From assembly GCA_029465975.1 (NCBI GenBank), contig CM055743.1:12766145-12830144 (forward strand): a stretch of DNA of 64,000 bases. The letters run 5' to 3'. The DNA is from Dallia pectoralis (Eukaryota; Chordata; Actinopteri; Esociformes; Umbridae). Position 1 is the first letter of the stretch, and each line of letters begins with the position of its first letter. Positions 35,480 through 46,409 of the stretch are shown here, one piece after another. A model generated the notes under the pieces. That model had not been told where the DNA came from. It saw nothing but the letters and a program-made list of their open reading frames with translations, and made no database searches. Position numbers and translations under genes: made by a program.

Positions 35480-37100
35480 AGACATGCTGATATTGTCGAT
35501 AAATGTATATTCTATAGATTTGTTATATAAAAAAAATTCAAAAATGTATTATTGATACAAATTTTCCAGATATTTTTTCGCTGACCATCTTCAGACCCCT
35601 TCGGAGACCCCAGTTTGAGATCCCCTGTTGTGTAGAGCTTAAAAATCTTTGTGCCTTATGTTCAACTTGGCCAGGGTTTCTCAAAGGCATCCCATGGCTT
35701 CTCACAAGAGGTGCACTGAACATGCAGGCTGACATAACATCTTGTTCTGGATGGGATGCTAAATCACAGACTGTTACCGAAAGATTGACCTCCCTGTGAA
35801 CTGCAGGCTTTTGAGAGTGGTTTAAAAACCTGACACAGAAAACACACAATAGTGCTTAGAAGTGGGATTTTTATATTCATATTGCATACTCTTGTCTTTG
35901 ACAAGAGTGAGACTAGACATAAAAACATTGAACAGCAACCGTTCCGTTGACAAGGAATTGACTCACTGTCCAATGATGATCTCCTACTGTAATGAGTAGC
36001 ACACAAGCAGGAAGAAAGAAAATGTGAAGTGAGTGAAAAAGCAGAACTGAAGAAAAAAGCATCTTGAGACTAGATAGGCAGGAAATTAAGTCAGAGAATG
36101 ACTGTAGCAGCTGTGGAACCATGGTTCTTTGCTTTCTTCATCTTGCTTCGTGGGAGTTAGCTCTTTAGCTTTGATCAAATCAGCCTAAGATGAGATGAGG
36201 TGATAAAGCGTGAGCTGTGTGGACTGTGGCATTAGATGAAAACATAAATAAAATACAAAAGACACTCCGTTAGCTTGAGTTTTCATGAATTTGTTCTGTT
36301 TTGTGGTAAACACTCTCAAAGCAATATCAGATATATTCTATTTGTTAGAGTTATGTTATAAATGCTATAATTTTTTCACTGACGCCTAATATACACCATC
36401 AAAGATTAAAGCCACATTTCTGGAATCAGGAACAACTAGGTAAATATCAAATGTCTGTAGTGTACTCAGTGGCAGTTTAGCTGTAAAAGCCAATGATCTA
36501 AATAACGACACTCACCAAATACTGACATGACTTGAAACGATGAGCTACGAAGTGGTGACATTTACCAGAAATTAAATACCCCGCTAATAAGCCAAATCAC
36601 TGCAGCTGTGTTAAAATAAACCTATCTAGCATTGTGCACCCTACTAATAGCCTTGTGTGGAACAAAACCTCACCACGTGTGACATTTGCCCAGGCTTTTT
36701 GGTTGAAGATTATCACAATACAGATTGGAAGAATCTGCACAGTCATGCTTGGCCAACAAGTTGATGACACTTTGTTGTGAAAGACAGTACACTTAATGTG
36801 TTTTTGCCATCCCCCGGTTGATTTTCTGTTTCTTGATGCAGGATTACTTTTGCTCTACAACTGAGCCAACATTCTGCGCCCAACCCCGATGTTGCAATGC
36901 TGGCTCAAAGCAACGAACATTCAAATGGATCACTGTGAACTCCAGATTCAGATTACAGATTGTCAAATTCACGTTACACAAATATTACAAGTTATTTCTT
37001 GTGTATTCTTCAATACAAATAAAATATAATCAAGTGAAGAGGAATGGAACAAATGTGCTACGTTAGCTACTGCCAACGATAACATCTGATAGGCAACAGC
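35480..37100. other. No recognised gene
   Basis: Mixed AT-rich sequence with only short frames. No paired ends or LINE tails were seen. Confidence 0.4.
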
Positions 37101-37103
37101 TGC

Positions 37104-37259
37104 CTAAGGAGTCTGCTCTAAGGAGTCTGCTCTAAGGAGTCTGCTCTAAGGAGTCTGCTCTAAGGAGTCTGCTCTAAGGAGTCTGCTCTAAGGAGTCTGC
37201 TCTAAGGAGTCTGCTCTAAGGAGTCTGCTCTAAGGAGTCTGCTCTAAGGAGTCTGCTCT
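37104..37259. repeat. 14-bp minisatellite, about eleven copies
   Basis: The unit tctaaggagtctgc is repeated about eleven times with essentially no variation after the first copy. Such homogeneity points to recent expansion and likely length polymorphism. Confidence 0.97.
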
Positions 37260-37564
37260 GCCACAATGTATGCAACACACAGAAGGATGCTAATAAATAA
37301 AACACCATTGTACTGGTAATACACGTCTGGTTCACTGTTTTAAGCAATTATGTCAAGGATGGTGCCACAGTTCCTAGTCCACCAGGGACATCTGGTGGGC
37401 CAGGAGGGTGTTGGAGCACATTTGTTTCATTCTGAGCACTGTTATTTTTGTCACAGCTGTTTAGCATTTGGTTTAATAAAAGTGTCACAGCTGTATGGGA
37501 TTCACAGAGATACACAGAGACAAAAGATTGATTGGCTTGGTTGATTTTGAATGAACTAGAAAAA

Positions 37565-38175
37565 AGAGGTAAGTTTATAAAGAAATATGTTTCACTAAAT
37601 AAAAAGAACACATTTATCCAATTACATCTATGTACACAGCCCATTCATTTATGTATACAGCCCATTCATTTAATTTATTATTATTAATTAGTTCTATGTG
37701 TTATGCGCCTATTGCACTCAATAAAAAATAACGAATAAACCTCAGTGTATTGATATAGCCTACAAGAGACTTCAACAAAATATTGTTTTGTATCGAAATT
37801 AAACGAATATAAACTATAATTATCAATAGGCTTACCACAAATGGGCGATAAATACAATTACTCATGCACACAGAGGACCAGTAATGTCGGACATGTCTGT
37901 TGATGAACTCAAAGCCTTCATTGCGCATTTGTATGTCCGGGGTGCATACGGCGGAAAGAGCATGAAGCTGGACTCGTAACTAGACTAATGAACACTGTGT
38001 GCAATGCAACCGGTCTGTTTGCGTGTCCTGCTCAGGACACAAACAACTGAAGCTGTGTGCCGACTGTGGACCGGAGAAATAAATAGAAACCGATTTGTGT
38101 ATCTGGTAACAGCAGAATAGGCGACTGTGGACCGGAGAAATAAATAGAAACTAATTCGTTTATCGGGTAAAAGCA
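37565..38175 (-). mobile_element. Inverted fragment of the 31.8-kb hAT family
   Basis: Read on the minus strand this segment matches the internal part of the hAT element at about 32290-32750. Shared words include gtatcgaaattaaacgaata (complement), gcctattgcactcaata and aggacacgcaaac. It also carries a local duplication of about 54 bp (38065-38120 and 38121-38175, both with actgtggaccggagaaataa). It lacks the terminal repeats. The two copies form a widely spaced inverted repeat. Confidence 0.75.
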
Positions 38176-38413
38176 GATAAAAAATGATCAAATTATACAC
38201 TGTAATGTTTATATTTCAAGAGTCTGTGTGGCAATATTTCTATATACGGCCAATCATTTTTTAAATTTATTTAACCTTTATTTAACCAGGAGAAATCCCA
38301 TTGAGATTCAGAATCTCTTTTTCAAGGGAGTCCTTTCCAAGGCAGCAGTACAAAAGTTCCATAATTAAAATATGCAGCAAAAACAGACAACAGAAAACAG
38401 AAAAAGGTGGGCA

Positions 38414-39637
38414 AATTAACATCATCTCCACATAATCACCAGCAGCACTCAGTAGCAGCACATGTGCATATAGTACTCAAGTAATCCTATATCCTAATTA
38501 ACATCATCTCCACATAATCACCAACAGCACTCAGTAGCAGCACATGTGCATATAGTACACAAGTATGCCTATATCCTAATTAACATCATCCCCACATAAT
38601 CACCAGCAGCACTCAGTAGCAGCACATGTGCATATAGTACTCAAGTAATCCTATATCCTAATTAACATGTCCACATAATCACCAGCAGCACTCAGTAGCA
38701 GCACATGTGCATATAGTACTCAAGTATGCCTATATCCTAATTAACATCATCTCCACATAATCACCAGCAGCACTCAGTAGCAGCACATGTGCATATAGTA
38801 CTCAAGTATGCCTATATCCTAATTAACATCATGTCCACATAATCACCAGCAGCATTCAGTAGCAGCACATGTGCATATAGTACTCAAGTATGCCTATATC
38901 CTAATTAACATCATCCCCACCTAATCACCAGCAGCACTCAGTAGCAGCACATGTGCATATAGTACTCAAGTATGCCTATATCCTAATTAACATCATCTCC
39001 ACATAATCACCAGCAGCACTCAGTAGCAGCACATGTGCATATAGTACTCAAGTATGCCTATATCCTAATTAACATCATCCCCACATAATCACCAGCAGCA
39101 CTCAGTAGCAGCACATGTGCATATAGTACTCAAGTAATCCCTTACCCTAATTAACATCATCCCCACATAATCACCAGCAGCATTCAGTAGCAGCACATGT
39201 GCATATAGTACTCAAGTAATCCTATATCCTAATTAACATCATCTCCACATAATCACCAGCAGCACTCAGTAGCAGCACATGTGCATATAGTACTCAAGTA
39301 ATCCTATATCCTAATTAACATGTCCACATAATCACCAGCAGCACTCAGTAGCAGCACATGTGCATATAGTACTCAAGTATGCCTATATCCTAATTAACAT
39401 CATCTCCACATAATCACCAGCAGCACTCAGTAGCAGCACATGTGCATATAGTACTCAAGTATGCCTATATCCTAATTAACATCATCCCCACATAATCACC
39501 AGCAGCATTCAGTAGCAGCACATGTGCATATAGTACTCAAGTATGCCTATATCCTAATTAACATGTCCACATAATCACCAGCAGCACTCAGTAGCAGCAC
39601 ATGTGCATATAGTACTTAAGTAATCCTTGATCCTAAT
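38414..39637. repeat. 82-bp minisatellite, about fifteen copies
   Basis: The unit includes ccacataatcaccagcagca, cagtagcagcacatgtgcat and atagtactcaagtatgcc. Variants alternate (atcatcccc/atcatctcc/atgtcc; gtaatcct/gtatgcct), and some copies lack a few bases. Higher-order similarity between blocks (38580-38740 and 39230-39400) suggests multi-unit duplication. Confidence 0.97.
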
Positions 39638-39639
39638 TT

Positions 39640-39931
39640 TAAACTGTATCAATGTTGGTAGGTAGTCTAATTTAAGATATTTCTGCATTTTATAGCAGGA
39701 TGATGGAGCAAAAAATTTAAAGGCACTTTCACCAAAAACAGTTCGTGTTCGAGGAATGTCATACATGATTTGCCCATATGATCGAAGATTACATTCCCCG
39801 GTAGTGACTTTGGGAGTCAGGAGAGAACATAAATAAGGAGGCAGTTTACACAGTATGGCCTTAAAGAGATAAATATACCAATGCTCCAACCTGCGATTAT
39901 GCAAAGGCAGCCAACCAACAGTCTCATACAA
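39640..39931 (-). pseudogene. LINE C-terminal domain remnant
   Basis: The minus strand reads GWLPLHNRRLEHWYIYLFKA, then LCKLPPYLCSLLTP, then RTRTVFGESAFKFFAPSS. Order and spacing (W-L-P, a Y-K-A helix, PPYL, then a P-R-x-R-T/F-G...AF...P-S-x-W-like block) match the domain following the reverse transcriptase in L2/jockey-type LINEs. The open frame runs into the minisatellite, which adds meaningless codons at its end. Confidence 0.55.
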
Positions 39932-39969
39932 GCTACAATGATGAGTACGAAAACTGGAATTAGTTACAA

Positions 39970-40410
39970 ATCTTACGCCTGATTTCCACTGGATGCGGAA
40001 CGGCTGCGGAACTGCTCCGAAACATCGGCGGAGTCATTCGGTTTCAATTAAAGTCAAAGTGTCGACTTCCAACAACTGCGTAATGGCTGCGGAACGACTG
40101 CGTCCCAGTTCCACCAGGCGCAGCCCTTCGGAGCTGATCCGCACAGCTTCTATTTTTGCCGGAGGATGCAGAGCTCCGCAGCAAATTATCCTGTTATATC
40201 GCGCGAACATACGTTAATTTGCGAGATCTCGTGCTCGGCAGGTCATATTTCCCTGCACTACACCTTGAAAATGTCATAATGAGCGGAGACATGCCAACAA
40301 GTAGAATAGTTAACTTTATTTATACAGCCTACTACTTTCCAAATACAAGTGTTCAATCACAGTGTTCCAAGCATAAAACACACAGTCAAATGAGAACAGC
40401 TCTATAAACT
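39970..40410. other. Possible MITE piece with repeated tgcggaac words
   Basis: The left edge (gcctgatttccactggatgc) and the repeated ggctgcggaac/gactgcg words resemble the ends of a group of small fish DNA transposons. The matching inverted end could not be found, so no boundaries are claimed. Confidence 0.25.
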
Positions 40411-40690
40411 AGGCCAGAGGCCTGTATCATGAAGCTGGTTTTGGTGGCTAGCCAGCTATGTTTCAGTTTAGTTTCCCCCAACCCTAGGTTTTAGGTACTA
40501 TGAAAGTAGCTCGGCTTCAATCGGTATTCGTTGCCATGGTATCTCACGCTGCACGGCTAACCTGCTCCGGGGCAGGTTATGTTCTCCATTCGAGATCTCA
40601 GTCAGAAGTTGGACCAATAAGCGGTGAGCAAAGACACATATAGGTGACGTAATTAATTCCTAGCTTCTGATAATATATATATATATATAT

Positions 40691-41896
40691 TAAGGGTGTG
40701 ACGAGACGCTTACTCCACGAGACGAGACACGAGATTGGGTTCACGAGAACGAGACAAGACGAGATTTTTACAACATTTATAAGTAATCCTTAATGATGAT
40801 ATATGAATGGAAAATACTCTTTTATTCAACTGAAAATCACAAAATGCAAAACAATTTAGGTGCATTTTGAAATCAACTTGTAATGAATATTATTTTAATG
40901 AATTATATGCAGTAAAGGACATGCAAACACTGCAAAATATTTTGCTATAAACTACCGACTGGCTTCTCCCCTGTATTTCACATGAGAAATCTAACTCCTT
41001 TCCACAAATCGAACATAAAAAATATTAAACTGTATAAATAAAACAAATATATAAATAACAGAAATAACATATTAAATGCAAGCAGTAAGTGTATCCATAA
41101 CCAAAGTATTGCTCTCTCAAAACTACAAGTGCAAACAGAAACAAATGTTTTGAAATGTCATGAAAAAGATTCTATCAGCTTCTCAAAATGCGCATGCGCT
41201 GTAGCCTTAAAAATTAAAATGAATGGTGCCAAAGTTCGACGAGTGTCTGAGAAAGACATGACAATTACGAGCGTCTGAGAAAGACCAGCCAATTACGAGC
41301 GTCCAAAATTAAAGACGTAAACGACTAGTGTACAAATGACAATACACTAGGAGTAGGCGAGTGCAAAAAACATGTAGATACACTTGGAACAGATCAAGCG
41401 AAAATACATCATTACACTCGTTTTGAACGTCTTGTTAGACAACGTGCGTTGTAGAACAGGTGTTTTGAACGTCTTATTAGACAACGTGCGTTGTAGAACA
41501 GGTGTTTTGAACGTCTTATTAGACAACGTGCGTTGTAGAACAGGCGTTTTGAACGTCTAATTAGACAACGTGCGTTGTAGAACAGGTGTTTTGAACGTCT
41601 TATTAGACAACGTGCGTTGTAGAACAGGCGTTGTGATCGCGTGAAATGCACTTTTGACACTCGCTTTGGACGGCATGAGGTGAATGCACGTCTAATAACA
41701 GGCGATGTCAGCGCTTGTATTTCACAAATTTACACTTGATTTGAACGTTTTCAGCCACAAGAAACGCTTAAAGTGTGTCACGTTTTCAGCCACTTGGCGT
41801 TCCATACACGCTGACATCACAACTCACAAGACAACTTTTCACCTCGACGAGAAATCTCGTCGCGTTTTAATCTCGCGAGATCTCGTAACACCCCTA
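40691..41896. mobile_element. hAT non-autonomous element carrying a minisatellite
   Basis: The ends taagggtgtgacgaga and (reverse complement of the right end) taggggtgttacgaga agree at 14 of 16 bases. Both are flanked by atatatat (40683-40690 and 41897-41904). As the target was a TA run, the exact duplication length cannot be proven. The inner arms are rich in cgagat/atctcg. No open frame resembles a transposase. Confidence 0.78.
41419..41636. repeat. 42-bp minisatellite, about five copies
   Basis: The unit contains ttttgaacgtcttattagac and aacgtgcgttgtagaacagg. It lies wholly within the hAT element. The unit length equals that of the unrelated array at 21.1 kb, and the 14-residue protein repeats on the minus strand (RLFYNARCLIRRSK) are an artefact. 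Confidence 0.95.
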
Positions 41897-42024
41897 ATAT
41901 ATATATATATATATATATACACACAAAGATATATATATACACACATTTTCATTTAATACATTTTCAATATGATTAGCCTGAAATCATTATTTTACATTAA
42001 TCTCTTATTTCTTTAAATTACGCA

Positions 42025-42336
42025 TTAACAATCAGCAATGTTCCTCCAAGATTGTTCTCTTGCTTTGGCAGCAGAGACTGTGTTACTGCGTGCTTGAAAA
42101 ACATTTCGATATTCTTCATATTTCTGAAGAATAATTTCTTGCTCTCGCCCTATCCATATCGAACGTGATTGGTTGTTCGGTGCCGACGTTACCCTTTTAT
42201 GTGCACGCGCCCGCGGAGTAATCTGAGTTAAAGGATCAAAGCCTGGGTTGACAAAGTAAGTTGCCTGATTGCGTCGGTTTGATTTTGTCAATTCTGAACC
42301 AATCCTGGAACCCTGAGTTTGTTCAATTACCATCAT
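42025..42336 (-). pseudogene. Myb/SANT-like protein N-terminal piece (Harbinger)
   Basis: The minus strand reads REQEIILQKYEEYRNVFQ, then RSNTVSAAKAREQSW and RNIADC before a stop. This is the first half of the trihelix/Myb-like domain coded by Harbinger elements, where K...A...W.RIAD is the usual second helix. The C-terminal half is missing. Residues before about codon 50 lie in the element's 5' region and are probably not translated. Confidence 0.55.
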
Positions 42337-43308
42337 GGTACAGGCCCCAGGTCCCGCCCCATTGTATTTGAACGATCAACAACTTCAACACCATCCAAAT
42401 GAAATATCTAATAGCATTTGAAAGATTCATAAGTGTACACTTCGCAAATCAATGTGTATTTATATATTTAAGAATTGAATTATTTATATATTTATTATTA
42501 CATATGTTTTTTGATGTACTTATATATATATTTTTCATATTATGTCAGGACAACTGAACTGACTCTATGAAACAACAATGTGTAATCAACTCTTGCTGTA
42601 CAATTTAGGTCTATTTGTTGGCAAGGCATATCCATATAGCCTAACGCCCGTGAATTGGCCAATGAAATTGGGTTAATCTAACTTAAATTGAACCAAAAGA
42701 AAACAAATATCCCAAGAAGCTATACTTTTCAGATTTATGACAGAAAAAAATAATAATAATAATAAAGAAATAATAAATGTTCTTCTCTAGAACTCATGTT
42801 CGAAATAAACCAAGTAGAGCTTAAGGACATGAATCAATTTTGCTGAAAACACATTCATATTGTAGGAAGGTTTTTTATAATCCTTCGTTGTGAGATTCTA
42901 ATAAGAAATTAATTAAATTATTAAAGTTTTCCATTGATATGCTCTGGATTTTTGCAATAATGTGTTACAAAAACCAGCACAGTATCATGAGTTTTCGTGA
43001 AATAGACACGATTTTTGTACCCAAAATATGTGACATCCACACGTAAAAGGTAGTTTTTTCGTGTCCAGGGGCCTCATGTACAAAGACTTGCGTTGAATTC
43101 ATACTAAATCATTGCGTACGGACGAAGCTATAAATGTGCGTACGCACCAAAAAAATCAGATGTATGAATCTCAGCGTACGCAGCATTCCACGTGCATCCT
43201 GTTTGAACATCCCAATTAACGCGAAATTGAGCGCACATGCACGAGCACAACACCACACCCTGTCTCCTCCCTCAATGAAATTACTTTAAATATGGTAATT
43301 AGTCCAAT

Positions 43309-44197
43309 TTGGCAAAAGACACCTGCAAGAACATGGCTAAAGCAACCAAGAAACGAAATTTCACTGAAAACGAATTAGAGGTGCTACTATCAGAGGTAGA
43401 AACAAGAAAACATATTTTGTTTGGCAATTTGTCATCTGGAATTAATAACAAAAGAAAGAAAAAAGAGTGGGCGAGTTTGTCTGATGCCGTCAACGCGGTG
43501 GGATCTGAGAGTCGCACCGTAAATGACCTGAAGAACAAATGGTCAGACATAAAGGTGGAAGTTAAGCGGAGAACTGCTGCGCACCGACAGAGTGTGGGCA
43601 GAACAGGCGGTGGTACAGGGACCGATGAACTTGCACCCTTTGATCAGAGAGTTGCCTCTATTGTAGGAGACACGTTAATCTCTGGAATCGTATCCGCTGA
43701 TGTAGGAGACTCGGATACACTACAGGACTGCCAGCAAGGTGACTCAAATTAATTTCCTTAACTTTGATACATATAGCCTACCAGTCACCGTTTAATTTGA
43801 ACATCCATGCAATGTAGCAAAAAGTACACCAGAGATTTCACGTATCCACTGCTTTTATTGCAAATGCGTGTACCTATTAATAAGGAACAGACTCGAATGA
43901 CTGTTAACATGTCCCTGTGTTTATTTGGACTTAGGAACCGCAGGAACGTCCACTGGCACGCACTCAGAGTCCGCACCACCCGAGCAGCCAGAGCCCATTC
44001 AGTCCAGCGTCTCCGGTGTCTCTAATGTTCCCCCCAGTGCTGAAGCCCGTCCATCTGGCCGCGTCTTGACGCATGCTGTTCTGGAGTCACAACAGCAAAT
44101 TGTTAGGGCCATTGGAGAAATGAACAGTCACCTTATAAATGTCACTGATGCACTCACAGAAATAAGCCATTCATTAAAAGAATTGGTCAGAAAATGA
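43309..44197 (+). CDS. Myb/SANT-like DNA-binding protein of Harbinger (two exons)
   Basis: Exon 1 runs from the ATG at 43309 (a second in-frame ATG is at 43333) to 43738, where caag|gtgact is the donor. Exon 2 starts at 43935 after ttggacttag and ends with tga at 44197. Joined, they give an uninterrupted frame of 230 codons. The N-terminal 90 or so residues form a trihelix Myb/SANT-like domain (NFTENELEVLLSEVETRK, KKKEWASLSDAVNAVG, VNDLKNKWSDIKVEVKRR). The middle is G/T/S/P-rich, and the C-terminal 40 residues (RAIGEMNSHLINVTDALTE) look like a coiled coil. In this superfamily the protein escorts the transposase to the nucleus and to transposon ends. The intron is 196 bp and all bounds are inferred. 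Confidence 0.85.
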
Positions 44198-44296
44198 GCT
44201 TTGTGTCTGAGTACCATTTATATTGTCGCAATTACACGTTGACGCGCCTGAATGGCTTGTTGATTGTGCTGTACATATACTGGTCCTGGGTCAGTG

Positions 44297-45342
44297 TCAT
44301 CCCACCTCACCGAGGGGTATGCCATGCCTGTGCGCGACATTGTGCAGCACTCCACAGGCCAGTATGATGCGGCAAACCTTGTCAGGGCGGTATAACAGCA
44401 TCCCCCCGGTCCTGTCAAGGCAGCGCCACCGACATTTCAGCTGCCCAATCGCCCGCTCCACAACTGACCGAGTGCGAGAATGGGCATCATTGTATCTGCG
44501 CTCTCGGTCAGTTTGTGGGTTGTTGAGGGGGGTTAACAGCCACGTCTTTAGTGGATAACCACTGTCTCCTGATGGGCAGTTGAATAATTACAGACACCAA
44601 AATTAAACTTTTACATTGAACCATATATTTAAATGCATAACTTACCAAGTAGCCACCCATCGCGCACCCTGCCAGCTTGGAGTCTCATCCCAACCATGCT
44701 GTTTGTAAGGATATATGAATCATGGGTTGACCCAGGCCACCTTGCCACAATATTTGTTAGGCGCATTTGTGCATCACATGTAATCTGCACATTTATTGAA
44801 TGAAAATGTTTCCGATTCACATATGCAAATTCTTCTTCAGGTGGCGCCTTTATAGCAATATGTGTGCAGTCGATCGCTCCGATTACATTAGGAAAACCGG
44901 CAATCGCTGCAAATTGCGCTTTGATGTTTGGCTGGTCACCGGCATCGTATGGGAACGTTATATACCGGGTAGACAAGCGGATGATGCCGTCCCATACAGG
45001 TGGCATTGCACGGCTCAAACCCGACTGGCTTATTCCTGAGCGGTCTGCCAGTTCTCTTTGGAAAGAACCGGTTGCCAGGAAACCAAGTGTAGTAAGCACC
45101 TGTAAAGGAACGGGTAATGCGTGGCTCCTCACTGTCTGTCTTTCCAAATTCGGACCCAACTCAGCACAGAGCTCCAAGAGTATAGCCCTTGGAAATCTGA
45201 AACGGCTGATAAGCCAGTCATCATCGTGGGCCAGAAAATCACTGTGGTCCCTAAAAACTCGTTCTCTCCGGATTTGTCCATTGAAAATGTCCTCTAATAA
45301 AGCCAACGCTGCCATTGATAGACGGGTTGTATCAATTTGCAC
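44297..45342 (-). CDS. PIF/Harbinger DDE transposase, HARBI1-like (two exons)
   Basis: Exon 1 is 45342-44646 and exon 2 44568-44297. The intron (44645-44569, 77 bp) starts gtaagt and ends catcag, and joins WLL to GDSGYPL in frame. The 322-residue product has a helix-turn-helix near residues 73-113 (LQVLTTLGFLATGSFQRELA) and a DDE domain: D158 in GAIDCTH, D208 in GSTHDS, E270 in SVVERAIGQLK. Thus the full triad is present. Cellular HARBI1 proteins are about 350 residues. Here a stop comes early at GEVG, while the next frame continues DDTDPGPVYVQHNQQ for about 27 residues. One extra G in a GGG run would explain this. It excises and inserts the element with its Myb partner. Confidence 0.88.
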
Positions 45343-46106
45343 ATCCTTTATATATGTTACTGAATTGCATAATTAATAGAATATTGTAATTAGACTCATG
45401 TGACAATAATTTAGCAAATAATTAATCAATTACTAATTATAAGCAATATCTGACAAGTGCGATAGAACAATTCGTAGTGTAATGTTAGCCACTTCACTTT
45501 ATTGCCTCTATGAGTCGCCAACTGGCAGAAATCACAAAAAATGTACGTACGCCAGGCATGAAGTTCACGTGGAAGAACGCACATTCTTACGTTAATTTCA
45601 CTGTTAGTACATCTGACCGTGAACGTGAAAGCTGGCGTACGCCGTGTTTTCGTGCGTACGCAAGATTGATACATGAGGCCCCTGGACACGATTTTCTTGA
45701 GGTGTTGAAAGCAAGTGTCGTGATTGGTTGACTCAACATACATTTCAACCAGGAAGTGGGCGTAGCTTGAATTGAAAACCCGACGGACTCAACTTTCTGG
45801 AATATAACTATTTTTATTTCTATAAATATTTGTACGAAAGCCGGACTCTTACTCTTGCCCTAACCTTAACCAAAACCTAACATTTCAATTTACTGATTTG
45901 TTTAACGTGTTGTTGACCAAAAACATTTGTTTGTGTGTGTGTGACGATTTTCCGTGGAGTCCTAAATATTACGTGTCCTGTACACAAAAAAAACGAATAA
46001 AAAAAACGAACATTTACATGTGCATGTCACAAATGTTGGGTACAAAAATCGTGTCTATTTCGCGAAAACCTGTGATATTGTGTTGACAAAAACAGACCAT
46101 CTATTA

Positions 46107-46409
46107 CAGGGGAGGGCAGATATTTCAGTTCAGGGGCCACATGAGCACTTAGAAATGATATGAAGGGCCACATTTGTTATGTAATTTGTTCATTCTAAAA
46201 GATTTGTGGGCCAGAAAAGGGCAATAATTAAAATATATACACATAACATATATACAGGAGGTGTGTTAAATCTAATTAACTAATTCAGATTCATTACAAT
46301 TGTACTGCCAAGTTATTTTGTACTTCCTCTCAAAACTGCTTTAATACCTACTGTGGGCCTGATGGAATTACTTCGAGGACTGGATTCGGCCATAGTTTGC
46401 CCACCCCTG
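46107..46409. mobile_element. hAT MITE, 303 bp
   Basis: The ends caggggagggcag and gtttgcccacccctg are inverted, and the 8-bp duplication atctatta is exact at 46099-46106 and 46410-46417. The inner words ggggccacatgagc and gattcggccatag are those of a common fish hAT derivative. It lies 13 bp from the palindromic MITE's right duplication. It is non-coding. Confidence 0.92.

Larger units (their letters stand above)
38255..39960 (-). mobile_element. LINE 3' end with minisatellite-expanded 3' UTR
   Basis: On the minus strand a C-terminal coding piece (39931 to about 39600) is followed by a long 3' UTR that ends near 38255 in ctcaatgggatttctcctgg and ttaaataaagg, the usual tail of an L2-like fish LINE. 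Most of the UTR is an 82-bp tandem repeat. The 5' part is missing and no RT motif is present. Confidence 0.65.
40418..42347 (-). mobile_element. PIF/Harbinger remnant containing a nested hAT MITE
   Basis: The left end aggcctgtatcatg and the right end (reverse complement gggcctgtaccatg) are flanked by cag on both sides (40415-40417 and 42348-42350). A 3-bp duplication and this end type fit PIF/Harbinger. Subtracting the nested element leaves about 0.72 kb. A minus-strand piece of a Myb/SANT-like gene lies near the right end, and the transposase gene is absent. Confidence 0.75.
43069..45681. mobile_element. PIF/Harbinger transposon, nearly intact, 2.6 kb
   Basis: The ends gggcctcatgtacaa and gggcctcatgtatcaa (reverse complement of the right side) are inverted. 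The flanking triplets are cag (43066-43068) and ctg (45682-45684). Repeated palindromic gcgtacgc words lie just inside both ends (near 43118, 43139, 43175, 45632, 45651), likely protein binding sites. The element codes for both proteins needed by this superfamily, convergently arranged: a Myb/SANT-like protein (plus) and a DDE transposase (minus). It is the most intact mobile element in the window. Confidence 0.93.
42975..46085. mobile_element. Palindromic MITE interrupted by an autonomous-type Harbinger
   Basis: The ends cagcacagtatca and tgatattgtgttg are inverted. An exact 8-bp duplication, acaaaaac, lies outside (42967-42974 and 46086-46093). The arms contain gaaatagacacgatttttgt and its complement, shared with the uninterrupted copy at 47998-48236. 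Removing 43069-45681 brings the two halves together. The 8-bp duplication suggests mobilisation by a hAT-type transposase. Confidence 0.82.

Noticed and set aside
38414..39637. Regularly spaced repeats that could suggest a CRISPR array
   Set aside because: The whole 82-bp unit repeats, with no unique spacers, and the setting is eukaryotic LINE DNA. The same applies to the other minisatellites.
41412..41660. Minus-strand frame with RLFYNARCLIRRSK repeats
   Set aside because: Product of the 42-bp array within a hAT MITE.
44800..45376. Plus-strand open frames opposite the transposase
   Set aside because: Antisense shadows of the Harbinger transposase, whose frame has conserved catalytic motifs.
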